Below, piece by piece: positions 9,434 through 17,351 of a stretch of 24,342 bases of DNA. Source of the stretch: CAYFPS01 sp964345075. Its GTDB lineage: Bacteria; CAIWAD01. Numbering within the stretch: the first letter of the stretch is position 1; each line of letters begins with the position of its first letter. The stretch covers positions 1 through 24,342 of the forward strand of contig CAYFPS010000034.1 in the NCBI GenBank assembly GCA_964345075.1, read 5' to 3'. Under the pieces are notes generated by a model that was not told where the DNA came from, did not search any database, and saw only the letters and a program-made list of their open reading frames with translations. The position numbers and the translations under genes are program-made.

Positions 9434-10888
9434 ATGCGCACCTGGATACTCATTCTTTGCCTCCCCAGTCTGCTGGCAGCCCAGTGTCTGCTGGCCAATC
9501 CCAGCTTCGAGATTGCTCCGGAGCTGAACGGCTGGAATCACTTTGGTGATACAAGCCTCGCCACAGAGGCCCTGCACGGCTACAACAGTTTGAGGCTGGG
9601 GGGACTGCACGAGGTGCCCTGGCAGGTTTCCGCAGTCTGGCAGGAGCTGGAGGGTGAAGCCGGAGAGGTCTGGAGTTTCTCTGCCTGGCTACGTATTACG
9701 GCCGGGCAGCCGCTTCTCCAATCAAGCCGGGCTATCTTGAATCTCGAGTGGCGTGATACAGCAGGCAACCTGATTGATTACCAAAGCCACACTCTGGCTG
9801 ACTGGGCTGACCCGACCAATGAGTGGATGCACGCAGAGGGCGAATTTGGACCAGCACCTGCAGGAACAGCAAGTGTTCATCTGCTGGCAGGCCTTTTGCA
9901 GGATCCGCAGGCAGCAGCAGCCGTGATACACTACGATCAACTGACCCTTTACAGCCACAACACGCCAACCATTGAAGAGGCGCAGTGGCTGGACTTTCCA
10001 ACGGGCAACAGCCTGAGTTTTGCTGGGTACAACTGGCGCTTGAAAGGCAATGGCTGGTACGGCCCGGGCGATAACTGGTTCAGCGCAGATAGCCTGGCTG
10101 TATTCGCGGACGAAGATGGCCTGCACCTTGTGATACAGGAGCAGGAGGGCATCTGGCACTGTGCCGAACTGGCCCTCGAGCAGGCTCTGGGCAATGGTGA
10201 TTACAGGTTGCAGCTTCGCGGTAACCTTGCGGGACTTGACCCACAGGTGGTCTTCGGCTTTTTTCTGTGGCAGTATCAGCGCTGCTGGCCTGAAGGCGCT
10301 GAATGGTGGAATCCCTACAACGAGATCGACTTCGAGCTGGGACGCTGGGGAGATGAATCCGCCCTGCCCGCGCAGATGGTCGTTCAGCCCTGGAATGCGG
10401 CCGGGAATCTTGAGCGCTTTGATCTGCCAGCGGGTGAAGATCAGCAGATCAGTCTGGCCTTCAGTTGGCAAGCGGATCAGATAGACTTCCGCTGCTGGGA
10501 AGGCGCGCTTGATCAGGAGGCGAGCGCAGTCACCATCCATCAGTGGTCTTATGCCGGCCCGCACATTCCCCGACCGGAAGAGCCGCGGCTTCATCTGAAT
10601 CTGTGGAAGCTGGCGGGCGAACCTGCCTCTGCGCAGAGCCTGCTGGTTGAGGACTTTCAGTTTCTGCCTGTTGATGTTGAAGTTGATCCCATCACTGATC
10701 TGGCAATTCGTATCACGGATGCCAGAATTGAGCTCAGCTGGACTCAGCCGAATGCGGCCAACACCAGCATTGTTGAGCAGGCTATGGAACGGGCTGGCCC
10801 CTGGATTGTCGTGGCCGAGACTGACAGTGGCCATGTTCAAGTTGCCTGGCCCGGCCAGAAGGCCTTTTATCGAGTCCACTGGGAGTAG
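9434..10888 (+). CDS. exported GH16-like carbohydrate-active protein
   Basis: 484 residues. A signal peptide covers ~1-20 (MRTWILILCLPSLLAAQCLL). Residues ~22-170 form a carbohydrate-binding-module-like beta-sandwich opening with NPSFEIAPELNGW. Residues ~185-400 resemble glycoside hydrolase family 16: GNGWYGPGDNWFS, GLHLVI, and NEIDFELGRWG, which contains the GH16 catalytic ExDxE pattern as Glu297, Asp299 and Glu301. A small fibronectin-like tail (PITDLAIRITDARIELSWTQ) matches in style the end of the protease upstream. GH16 enzymes cut beta-1,3/1,4-glucans, agarose or carrageenan, or transfer xyloglucan; the substrate cannot be read here. ATG 9434 is chosen because the signal peptide starts there; no clear Shine-Dalgarno is seen, and the frame is open upstream only through the terminator. 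The gene seems to be its own unit. Confidence 0.75.
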   Translation: MRTWILILCLPSLLAAQCLLANPSFEIAPELNGWNHFGDTSLATEALHGYNSLRLGGLHEVPWQVSAVWQELEGEAGEVWSFSAWLRITAGQPLLQSSRAILNLEWRDTAGNLIDYQSHTLADWADPTNEWMHAEGEFGPAPAGTASVHLLAGLLQDPQAAAAVIHYDQLTLYSHNTPTIEEAQWLDFPTGNSLSFAGYNWRLKGNGWYGPGDNWFSADSLAVFADEDGLHLVIQEQEGIWHCAELALEQALGNGDYRLQLRGNLAGLDPQVVFGFFLWQYQRCWPEGAEWWNPYNEIDFELGRWGDESALPAQMVVQPWNAAGNLERFDLPAGEDQQISLAFSWQADQIDFRCWEGALDQEASAVTIHQWSYAGPHIPRPEEPRLHLNLWKLAGEPASAQSLLVEDFQFLPVDVEVDPITDLAIRITDARIELSWTQPNAANTSIVEQAMERAGPWIVVAETDSGHVQVAWPGQKAFYRVHWE

Positions 10889-10939
10889 CTGAGGCTGGCG
10901 AGCTAGTCTGGTTTGCCGTTTATTCAGCTGGGTTCATGA

Positions 10940-10959
10940 TATCACGGTCTACGGTGATA
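10940..10959. repeat. inverted pair of the TGTAWCAC-type repeat after the GH16-like gene
   Basis: TATCAC (10940-10945) and GTGATA (10954-10959) are perfect inverted 6-bp arms, 8 bp apart, about 50 bp after the stop at 10888. The right arm is a full repeat copy (GTGATACA, 10954-10961); the left has A instead of G at the first position (ATATCAC). Such head-to-head pairs just after genes are known for uptake sequences in Neisseria and Pasteurellaceae, where they can serve as terminators. No T-run follows. Another copy, AGTAACAC at 11007-11014, lies downstream. The whole 10889-11102 gap contains no convincing gene. Confidence 0.6.
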
Positions 10960-11102
10960 CAATGGGATATGTCGATCCCCTTGATGGAATTGTCCTGGCA
11001 AAGACCAGTAACACCTGGCTGAATGTGCCTTTTAGCTCGATGCCATCACGTGCGACACTCGTCGTTACCGCCGAAGTTCCTGCGGCGAGATCGATGAGGA
11101 GA

Positions 11103-14100
11103 TCAGAGGCTTGTCGCTAAGGGCTTTCTGTAGGTGACCGCATCCACGAGCACGGGGATCACAATCAAGGTGAGAATCGTGCTCGTTGCCAATCCACCCA
11201 TGACTGCGACAGCAAGCGGGGAAAATCGCTCAGCCCCAAGAGCCCAACCCATTGCGAGAGGCGTCATACCGGCAATTGTTGAGATTGATGTCATCATGAT
11301 CGGTCTGAAGCGAAGCGCGAGGGATTGTTTTAAGGCCGTGCGCTGATCGAGACCTTCCTCAATCAATCGGTTTGCCACGTCTATCAGCAGAATTGAGTTG
11401 TTGACGACAATTCCCACAAGCAGGATCAGACCAATCATTACAGGCATACTCACTGACATTCCGCCCAGGTACAGCGCGCCTGCAGCACCAATGAGTGTTA
11501 AGGGGATTGCTCCCATAACGGTTAAGGGTGTTCTGAAGGACCTGAACTGGGCAAGCAGTATCAGGTAAATGCCCAGCATGGCAACGATGAGCGCGCTCAG
11601 CATTTCCTGCCTTGCCTCGCGAATGTCCGAGTCTTCACCGGCCAATTCCAGCGTGTATCCTGAAGGCAGCGGCATGCGATCAAGCGCATCTTCAATATCC
11701 TTGGTGACAAAGCTTAGCGGCCTTCCATCATGGGTAGCTCGAAGTTCCAGCGTGGAAAGGAGGTTCTCCCGTGTGACAAGACCCTGAGTGAGCTTTTCTC
11801 TGCTGGATGAAAGAGCACCCAGGCGAGAAGATTTCTGGCCTGCCTTTCCAGACAGTCGCAGGTCCATGACATCCGTCAGGTTATGCTCTTGATCGCGGGA
11901 GAGCCTGACCCGAATGGGTGTTTCCGTTCCCATCTCGTCGCGCAGCAGGCCTGCAACCAGGCCGTCAAGTGCTGCCCGCATTTCAAAAGCCACGTGGCTG
12001 GGATCAAGGCCCTGTTCTGCTCCACGAAGATCCTGCAGCTCTATTTCGGTGCTTCGCTGGTCCAGACGCCAACTGCGCCAGGGATTTGTAACACCAGCGA
12101 TGGGTGATACACGCTGCATGAGGCTGTCACCCAGGGCATCAAGAACCAGCACATCTTCGCCCTGCAACCTGACAACAATCGAAGAAGGCGTTGTGGCCTT
12201 GGCTGTGTTTCCTGACTCGCGTATCACAAGGTTCCTGATGTTTGGAATCTGCCTTAGCTTTTCGCGCAATCGATCCTGAATCTGCCAGATGCTTTCCTCG
12301 CGCTCCGTACGCGGAGTCCAGGTGATTGAGATCCATGCTTGAGTAGGCCCCTGTACACCTCCGGATCCCAGCGAGTGCATGCCTCTTTCATAGCCCATTT
12401 GAGTTGAGAGGCGCAGGAGTTCTGGTTCATCAAGCAGAATGCGCTCAACTTCTTCAAGCGTGTTGTCCGTTCCATCGAGTGATGTTCCGGAGGGAGTTTC
12501 AATCGTGATGAAGCTGGCACCACTGTCCATCTTGGGAAGCAGTTCCATGCCGATCGAGCGCAGGGTGAACAAGCCAGCGAGAAAGAGAATGAAGGCACTG
12601 GACAAGACAAGCCCACGGTGCAGGAAGGCCCAATCCAGCAGGCTGGCAGCGCTGTGACAAAGTTTGTCCATCAGCTGATTCCATGGTCTTGTCAGCTTTT
12701 CAGCCAATGAACCCGGCTTGTCTGGCTGCGCTCCCCAAACTGCGGTGAGGAGTGGGACAATCATCAAGGCGACAAGCAGGCTGCTCAGGAAGGCGATCAT
12801 GAGTGTCAAGGCAAGTGGCCCGAAAATCTTACCTACAAAGCCTTTCAGAAACAGCATGGGCACAAGCACAACCAGCGTTGTGAGGTTCCCTGCAATCACC
12901 GAAAACTCAACTTCCCCTGCGCCCTTCAATGCTGCCTGGTACAGGGAAGAATTTTCTGTCTCGTATACGCGAGTGATGTTTTCCAATACGACAACAGAAC
13001 TGTCTACTACCATTCCAACTGCTAGAATAATCGCGGTGAGGGTTACAATATCCAGCTGAATGTTCATCCAACTCATCAGCATGAAGGTGATGAGAAAAGA
13101 CAAGGGCATGCTGAGGATCACAACCAGTCCGCGCTTCCAGCTGCCCAGGAATAGGAAAATGACTACAGCGGCCAGCAACAGGGCCTGCCAGACGCTCGCC
13201 AGCATATTGCCAACGACTTGTTGGGTGAAGCTCGCGGACTCTTCTGCCTCGAGGAAGTGAATCCCCGAATGTTCCAGAGCCAGAGATGAAATCCTTTCGC
13301 GCGCAGCCTCTACCACTTCAACTGTGTTTGCATCTTCCTGCCTGAAGATCTGCATGGCGATGGCAGCCTTGCCGTTTACGTGAAAACGCGAGTCATCATC
13401 CGAAACGCCGTGATTCACAGTGCCCAGATCACCAATCCTGAGAATGCGTCCCTGTCGTGTTACAAGAGGAATCAACGCCAGCTCTGCAGCACTCTTGCAG
13501 CGAGCATCCATGCGAAAGGAGGTTTGCCTGCCGGAACTGCGAATCTGTCCCCCCGGCAGACTGACATTGTTTTCGCGTACAGCCCTGTAGACTTGCGCGG
13601 GACTTAACTGCCAGAAATCGAGTTTATCCTGATCCAGCTCTATTGTGATCTGGGGAAGATTTCCACCAATAACATCAACAATTGCGACACCTGGTACTCG
13701 CTGCAGATCAGGCGCGAGGATATCCTCCGCCAACCTGCGGACGAGGCTCAAATCCTCTGCCATAACTCCAACGGTCATGATCGGGCGATTGCTGGTAGAG
13801 AAGGTCAGGACCTGCGGGTCTATTATGTCTGCGGGTAGATTTGCGCGAATCCGGCTGATGGCGTTTTGCACATCAATTGCAGCCAAAGCGGAAGATGTCG
13901 TGTATGCAAATTCAATTTCGACCAGTGATAGTCCATCCTGCGATGTACCCGAGATCCGTGATACAGCTTCAAGTGATGCACATTCCCGTTCAATCTGTTC
14001 CGTGAGAAGCTGTGCAACATCCTCAGCCGCAGCACCCGGATAGGCTGTCATGACATTCACCAGCGGTGGTGCCGTGTCCGGAAACAATTGAATCGGGAGC

Positions 14101-14192
14101 TTGAAGTAGGCAATCAGTCCAAATGCCAGAATGCCGAGTGTGAATGCCCAGATCGTGTGTTTGTGGCCAAGAGCAAACCGTGACAAGCTCAT
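11103..14192 (-). CDS. RND efflux pump, inner-membrane permease (AcrB-like)
   Basis: 1029 residues, the usual RND size. TM1 begins near residue 12; a first periplasmic pore/docking region (IFRQEDANTVEVVEAA) is followed by a TM block, and the second half repeats the fold. TM4 carries GMVVDSSVVVLENI: Asp397 is kept, but the next residue, which is Asp in AcrB (D407/D408), is Ser398. In TM10 the AcrB Lys940 position is Asn (VVNNSILLID). The pump exchanges protons for drugs, bile-like compounds or other hydrophobic molecules, working with the adaptor and outer-membrane protein encoded upstream. Its start overlaps the adaptor stop (ATGA, 14192-14189), so it is the last gene of a three-gene operon opposite a TetR regulator. 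The substrate is unknown. The changed proton-relay residues suggest a lineage-specific coupling variant, not loss of function. Confidence 0.93.
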   Translation of the reverse strand: MSLSRFALGHKHTIWAFTLGILAFGLIAYFKLPIQLFPDTAPPLVNVMTAYPGAAAEDVAQLLTEQIERECASLEAVSRISGTSQDGLSLVEIEFAYTTSSALAAIDVQNAISRIRANLPADIIDPQVLTFSTSNRPIMTVGVMAEDLSLVRRLAEDILAPDLQRVPGVAIVDVIGGNLPQITIELDQDKLDFWQLSPAQVYRAVRENNVSLPGGQIRSSGRQTSFRMDARCKSAAELALIPLVTRQGRILRIGDLGTVNHGVSDDDSRFHVNGKAAIAMQIFRQEDANTVEVVEAARERISSLALEHSGIHFLEAEESASFTQQVVGNMLASVWQALLLAAVVIFLFLGSWKRGLVVILSMPLSFLITFMLMSWMNIQLDIVTLTAIILAVGMVVDSSVVVLENITRVYETENSSLYQAALKGAGEVEFSVIAGNLTTLVVLVPMLFLKGFVGKIFGPLALTLMIAFLSSLLVALMIVPLLTAVWGAQPDKPGSLAEKLTRPWNQLMDKLCHSAASLLDWAFLHRGLVLSSAFILFLAGLFTLRSIGMELLPKMDSGASFITIETPSGTSLDGTDNTLEEVERILLDEPELLRLSTQMGYERGMHSLGSGGVQGPTQAWISITWTPRTEREESIWQIQDRLREKLRQIPNIRNLVIRESGNTAKATTPSSIVVRLQGEDVLVLDALGDSLMQRVSPIAGVTNPWRSWRLDQRSTEIELQDLRGAEQGLDPSHVAFEMRAALDGLVAGLLRDEMGTETPIRVRLSRDQEHNLTDVMDLRLSGKAGQKSSRLGALSSSREKLTQGLVTRENLLSTLELRATHDGRPLSFVTKDIEDALDRMPLPSGYTLELAGEDSDIREARQEMLSALIVAMLGIYLILLAQFRSFRTPLTVMGAIPLTLIGAAGALYLGGMSVSMPVMIGLILLVGIVVNNSILLIDVANRLIEEGLDQRTALKQSLALRFRPIMMTSISTIAGMTPLAMGWALGAERFSPLAVAVMGGLATSTILTLIVIPVLVDAVTYRKPLATSL
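12087..12111. repeat. inverted repeat of two TGTAWCAC copies inside the RND pump gene
   Basis: TGTAACACC (12087-12095) and GGTGATACA (12103-12111) are 9-bp inverted arms with one mismatch, spaced by 7 bp. They lie within coding sequence and encode ordinary pump residues, so the pairing is a DNA or RNA feature independent of the protein. Confidence 0.6.
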
Positions 14193-15241
14193 GGATTGAG
14201 CTCCTGTGATACAGCAAAGACCTCGATGCCGTTCTTAAGCTGTGCGAGATTGCTGGTTGCTACGAGTGTGTTAGGATCCAGATTTGGTGATACAGCCACA
14301 AAACCGCCTGATCGCAAGTGCTCAACGACCCGGATTTCGGCAGCCCGGTTTTCCTCGACCACATAGATCGAACTATTCCCGCTGCTTGTGATGACTGCTT
14401 CCTCGGGCACCAGGGTGTGCCCAGCGACTTCTCTTATCAGGAAATCAACGGCAATGGCCTCACCGCTGCGAAGTTCAGGGCCATGCCAGTTATTCAGTGG
14501 AATGGTGACGGTATAGCTGCGGTCAGGGCCTGTTGCGTGGGTAGCGACTTCCTTGACGAATTGCTCCGCGCAGTCACCCGTTGACAGTCGTAGACGGACA
14601 GCGGTACCCTGTTGAATCCCCGCGCGGAGATCTTCTGCCAGGACCTTTACTTCAACAACTCTTTCAAGACTGCCGAACACGGCGATGGCTTGACCCGGCA
14701 TGAGGTGCTGGCCTGGTTCTACCAGCCATTCCAGAAGATGCCCCGCAAAGGGGGACCGCTCGGTTTTCCAGTCGAGGCGGCTTGTAGCCTCGTTGAATGC
14801 GGCCTCAGCCATCTTTGCATTTCGCGTGCTTGTGGCCAGTTGATCTTTGGTAAGAGCACCCTTTTTATTGAGGAGTACGTCTTCTTGCAATCGCTTCGAC
14901 CAATATTCATGATCGGCCTTTAGCCGCCTGACCAGCGCTTCAAGATCTGCTGCTTCAATCGACGCCATTTCTTCTCCCGCGACCATCCTTGTGCCTTCCG
15001 GAACCATCAGCTTCGCTACTGTCCCTTGAAGCCTTGCATTCAGCACAAGTTCTTTTGCAGGACGAACGGTACCCAGATAGCCGATTGTTGAGGAGAGAGG
15101 CTCCTGCCTGGCCTTTGTAACACGGACAGCTATGATGGGCGAATCTGTGGAGGGGCCTTCAACGCCGCAAGCTGAAAGAATCAGCAAACTCAACAGAATT
15201 GCCTTCTGCAGCATGGTTCTCATCATGGGCGTGCTCATCAT
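14189..15241 (-). CDS. RND periplasmic adaptor lipoprotein (HlyD/AcrA family)
   Basis: 350 residues. A lipoprotein signal peptide ends in LILSAC, making Cys25 the likely lipidated residue that anchors the adaptor in the inner membrane. The order is typical: a first half of the biotinyl-lipoyl-like domain (LVLNARLQGTVAKLMVPEGT), a helical hairpin of ~60 residues (from LEALVRRLKADHEYW to AAFNEATSRLDW), the second lipoyl half (RSPFAGHLLEWLVEPGQ), then beta-barrel and membrane-proximal domains. It bridges pump and outer-membrane channel. The start ATG overlaps the TolC-family stop at 15238-15241 and the stop overlaps the pump start at 14189-14192, so the three products are translationally coupled. 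ATG 15241 or the adjacent ATG 15238 may be used. Confidence 0.93.
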   Translation of the reverse strand: MMSTPMMRTMLQKAILLSLLILSACGVEGPSTDSPIIAVRVTKARQEPLSSTIGYLGTVRPAKELVLNARLQGTVAKLMVPEGTRMVAGEEMASIEAADLEALVRRLKADHEYWSKRLQEDVLLNKKGALTKDQLATSTRNAKMAEAAFNEATSRLDWKTERSPFAGHLLEWLVEPGQHLMPGQAIAVFGSLERVVEVKVLAEDLRAGIQQGTAVRLRLSTGDCAEQFVKEVATHATGPDRSYTVTIPLNNWHGPELRSGEAIAVDFLIREVAGHTLVPEEAVITSSGNSSIYVVEENRAAEIRVVEHLRSGGFVAVSPNLDPNTLVATSNLAQLKNGIEVFAVSQELNP

Positions 15242-16581
15242 TGCAAGGCCTCCACTGTCTGCAGGATTATTTCCGTGGACAAGAGGCCTGCTGCCTGAAA
15301 CCAGTCCACCTTTGCAATCAGGGCCTGGTGCCGCTTGTTGCTGGCCTCTGTTTCCAAGGCAAGTCGTTGCAGCTCATCTTCCAGATACTGATCAAGCGTG
15401 ATGCGCCCCATCGTATACAATTCGCGCTGGGCATTGCACACTACGGCATGCTCAAAGGCTGACTGTTCCAGTGCAGTTGCTTGCATAAGGGCGTGCATCA
15501 TTCTCAGCCGCGCCTTTTCGCGCTGACTGTTTGCATTCTGCTGCGCGGCGTCAAGACCCGTTTGTGCAGAACGTCTGGCTGCTTCTGCCTGACGTTGCTG
15601 GGCTTTTAGTTTTCCACCGGTGAACAAGGGCAAGCGCAGGTTCAGGGCAAGACTCCATTCATCGTGAAAGTCCAAATTGTCCCCAGCTCGTGTACGCAGA
15701 TTTCCAGATGCCGTCAATTCAGGCCACGTAGCTCTTCTGGAGGCTTCCAGTGCCTGACTCTGCATTTCCAGACGATTTTGTGCTGCAAGAACACTGGCAG
15801 GATCGACCACTTCCATCTCGGGCAAGACAAGATCAAGCTGTATGTTCCGCTGAGGATTGATCTGTGGTTGAACTGCATGATCAGTTCCAAGAAGTGTGCC
15901 GAGTTGACAGGCTAGCAGCCACTCTTCTTCTGCAAGAGCCAGGCTGTCTGCCCGAATTCCGCCGATTGTCGACATCAGCCTGGAAAGGTCAGCTGTCCGA
16001 GCGCGGCCAGCAATGGCGTATTGCTCCAGATCGGCCAGACGCCTGTTGAGTAGTGTTGCGGTTGAATCAAGCAGTACTTGCCGATCACGAATCGACATGC
16101 TTTGCAGCCACACCTTTGCAATGGTTGTGAATAGCGCGTCGCGTGTTACAAGCAGCTCAAGATCTGCAACCGTACATGCTGCGCTCGCAGACTTGATGGC
16201 AGCGTGGTTTCGCCCCCCTCGAAAAAGTGACCAGTTCATGCTCAGGCTCATCTCATTCAAGTCGTCATCAAGCGGAGGAAAGACACCAACCTCATGTATG
16301 GGCAGAACGGTATTGTCTTCGCTGTAGCGTCGTCTGGTCAGCTCTGATGAAAAGCTGGGCCAAAGAGCAGATTCGGCAGCAGTCAGGATTTGCCTTTGCC
16401 GCTGAACTTCAGATTCTTCCAGCTTCAGCTGGTGGTTTTCCTGCTGACATTCTATGAGGGCCTCTTTGAGGCTAATCGTGGGCGCTCCATTGATCTCAGC
16501 CACGGCCGCTTGCCAGTGCAATGACACCAGTCCAGCGAAAAGGACGGCGAAGGGAAGCGTCAAATGCAATCGTTCGGTCAT
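15238..16581 (-). CDS. TolC-family outer-membrane efflux protein
   Basis: 447 residues. Signal peptide ~1-27, cleavage near AVAE. The mature protein opens with ISLKEALIECQQENHQLKLE, the usual start of an OEP domain, and has two long helical hairpins, each followed by a beta segment (WSLALNLRLPLFTGG is the second channel strand and turn). It forms the trimeric outer-membrane channel used by the adaptor and pump encoded after it. ATG 16581 is chosen over TTG 16587 because AAAGGAAA lies about 9 bp upstream of the ATG, while it would nearly touch the TTG. First gene of the operon; its promoter lies in the short 79-bp gap facing the TetR gene. Confidence 0.92.
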   Translation of the reverse strand: MTERLHLTLPFAVLFAGLVSLHWQAAVAEINGAPTISLKEALIECQQENHQLKLEESEVQRQRQILTAAESALWPSFSSELTRRRYSEDNTVLPIHEVGVFPPLDDDLNEMSLSMNWSLFRGGRNHAAIKSASAACTVADLELLVTRDALFTTIAKVWLQSMSIRDRQVLLDSTATLLNRRLADLEQYAIAGRARTADLSRLMSTIGGIRADSLALAEEEWLLACQLGTLLGTDHAVQPQINPQRNIQLDLVLPEMEVVDPASVLAAQNRLEMQSQALEASRRATWPELTASGNLRTRAGDNLDFHDEWSLALNLRLPLFTGGKLKAQQRQAEAARRSAQTGLDAAQQNANSQREKARLRMMHALMQATALEQSAFEHAVVCNAQRELYTMGRITLDQYLEDELQRLALETEASNKRHQALIAKVDWFQAAGLLSTEIILQTVEALQ

Positions 16582-16619
16582 CAGCAAATTTCCTTTGTAG
16601 CATGACGAAGGGTGCTAGA

Positions 16620-16640
16620 TTAACAAAACGTTTGTTTAAA
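16620..16640. promoter_or_regulatory. candidate TetR operator between divergent genes
   Basis: AACAAA (16622-16627) and TTTGTT (16631-16636) are perfect inverted arms around ACG, inside a longer near-palindrome that starts TTAACAAA and ends TTTGTTTAA. It lies in the 79-bp gap between the divergent TolC-family gene and the TetR gene, the usual place for a TetR-family operator controlling both. On the minus strand TAATCT, just beyond it, could be a -10 box of the efflux operon, so bound repressor would block the promoter. Function is inferred from position and symmetry. Confidence 0.65.
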
Positions 16641-16660
16641 AAAAGACGAGAGTGAAATAG

Positions 16661-17284
16661 ATGAAAGATTCTCACAAGCCGTCATCCGCCCAGGATACTC
16701 GCCGGGCTCTGCTCGATGCAGGACTAAAGGGATTTGCCCGCTTTGGCTATTCAGGTACTTCAGTTCAGTCGATTACTGCTGCTGCTGGTGTCAACAGGGC
16801 GTTGATCAGCTATCATTTTGGTGGCAAGCGCGGACTGCTTGAGGCTCTGCATGAAGAAGTCTTCGCACGCATCAGTCCGCAGATGGAGCGCCTTCCTGAC
16901 AAGGCCTTGACTGCTGAAGCAAATCTGCAAGAGTTCATTGCTGTGTTTGGCGAGCTGGCTTCCGTTGATCCAGACTTTCCGGTAATGCTTTTGAGGGGGC
17001 TGATGTCCGAAGATGAGGATCCGGACAGTCTGTTCTCGAGTCGTTTGCTTGAGTTCAATCGTGTCCTGCAGGCTATTCTTGGGAAAGGACAACGTGAAGG
17101 TGCTTTTCGCAAGGTTGATGTATTGATGACTCAGGCAAGCGTTCTTGGTAGTCTCCTCTTCTTTTTTGCAACGGAGGCCACTCGAAGTCGCCTTGCAAGT
17201 ACTGGCAAAATCAAAACTGCTCCTCGGGCGCGCGACTTTGTGTCACATGTTCAGGATATGGCCCTTCGCTGGCTGAGTCCTTGA
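16661..17284 (+). CDS. TetR/AcrR-family transcriptional regulator
   Basis: 207 residues. Residues ~12-60 are a TetR DNA-binding domain: RRALLDAGLKGFARFGYSGT, then SVQSITAAAGVNRALISYHF with the recognition helix, and GGKRGLLEALHEEVF. The C-terminal ligand domain (about 75-205) is helical and resembles the CecR/YbiH-type half (PDFPVMLLRGLMSEDEDPDS). It is divergent from the efflux operon at 16581-11103 and most likely represses that operon and itself from the palindrome at 16620-16640, releasing DNA when a pump substrate binds. ATG 16661 is preceded by GAGAG. The inducer is unknown. Confidence 0.93.
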   Translation: MKDSHKPSSAQDTRRALLDAGLKGFARFGYSGTSVQSITAAAGVNRALISYHFGGKRGLLEALHEEVFARISPQMERLPDKALTAEANLQEFIAVFGELASVDPDFPVMLLRGLMSEDEDPDSLFSSRLLEFNRVLQAILGKGQREGAFRKVDVLMTQASVLGSLLFFFATEATRSRLASTGKIKTAPRARDFVSHVQDMALRWLSP

Positions 17285-17351
17285 TGAAGGCACATTGTGA
17301 TTCGTGGCTGCATCTGCCAAGTTCACTGAAACACGCACCAAAGGAGCTGTC

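Noticed and set aside
9722..10879. Long antisense frame (385 codons, minus strand) opposite the GH16-like gene
   Set aside because: It has no start signal and no recognisable domain, while the plus strand carries a signal peptide and the GH16 ExDxE motif. It is a shadow of plus-strand codon use.
10893..11119. Open plus frame of ~75 codons between the GH16-like gene and the RND pump
   Set aside because: No start codon with ribosome-binding site and no recognisable sequence; it also runs into the end of the minus-strand pump gene.
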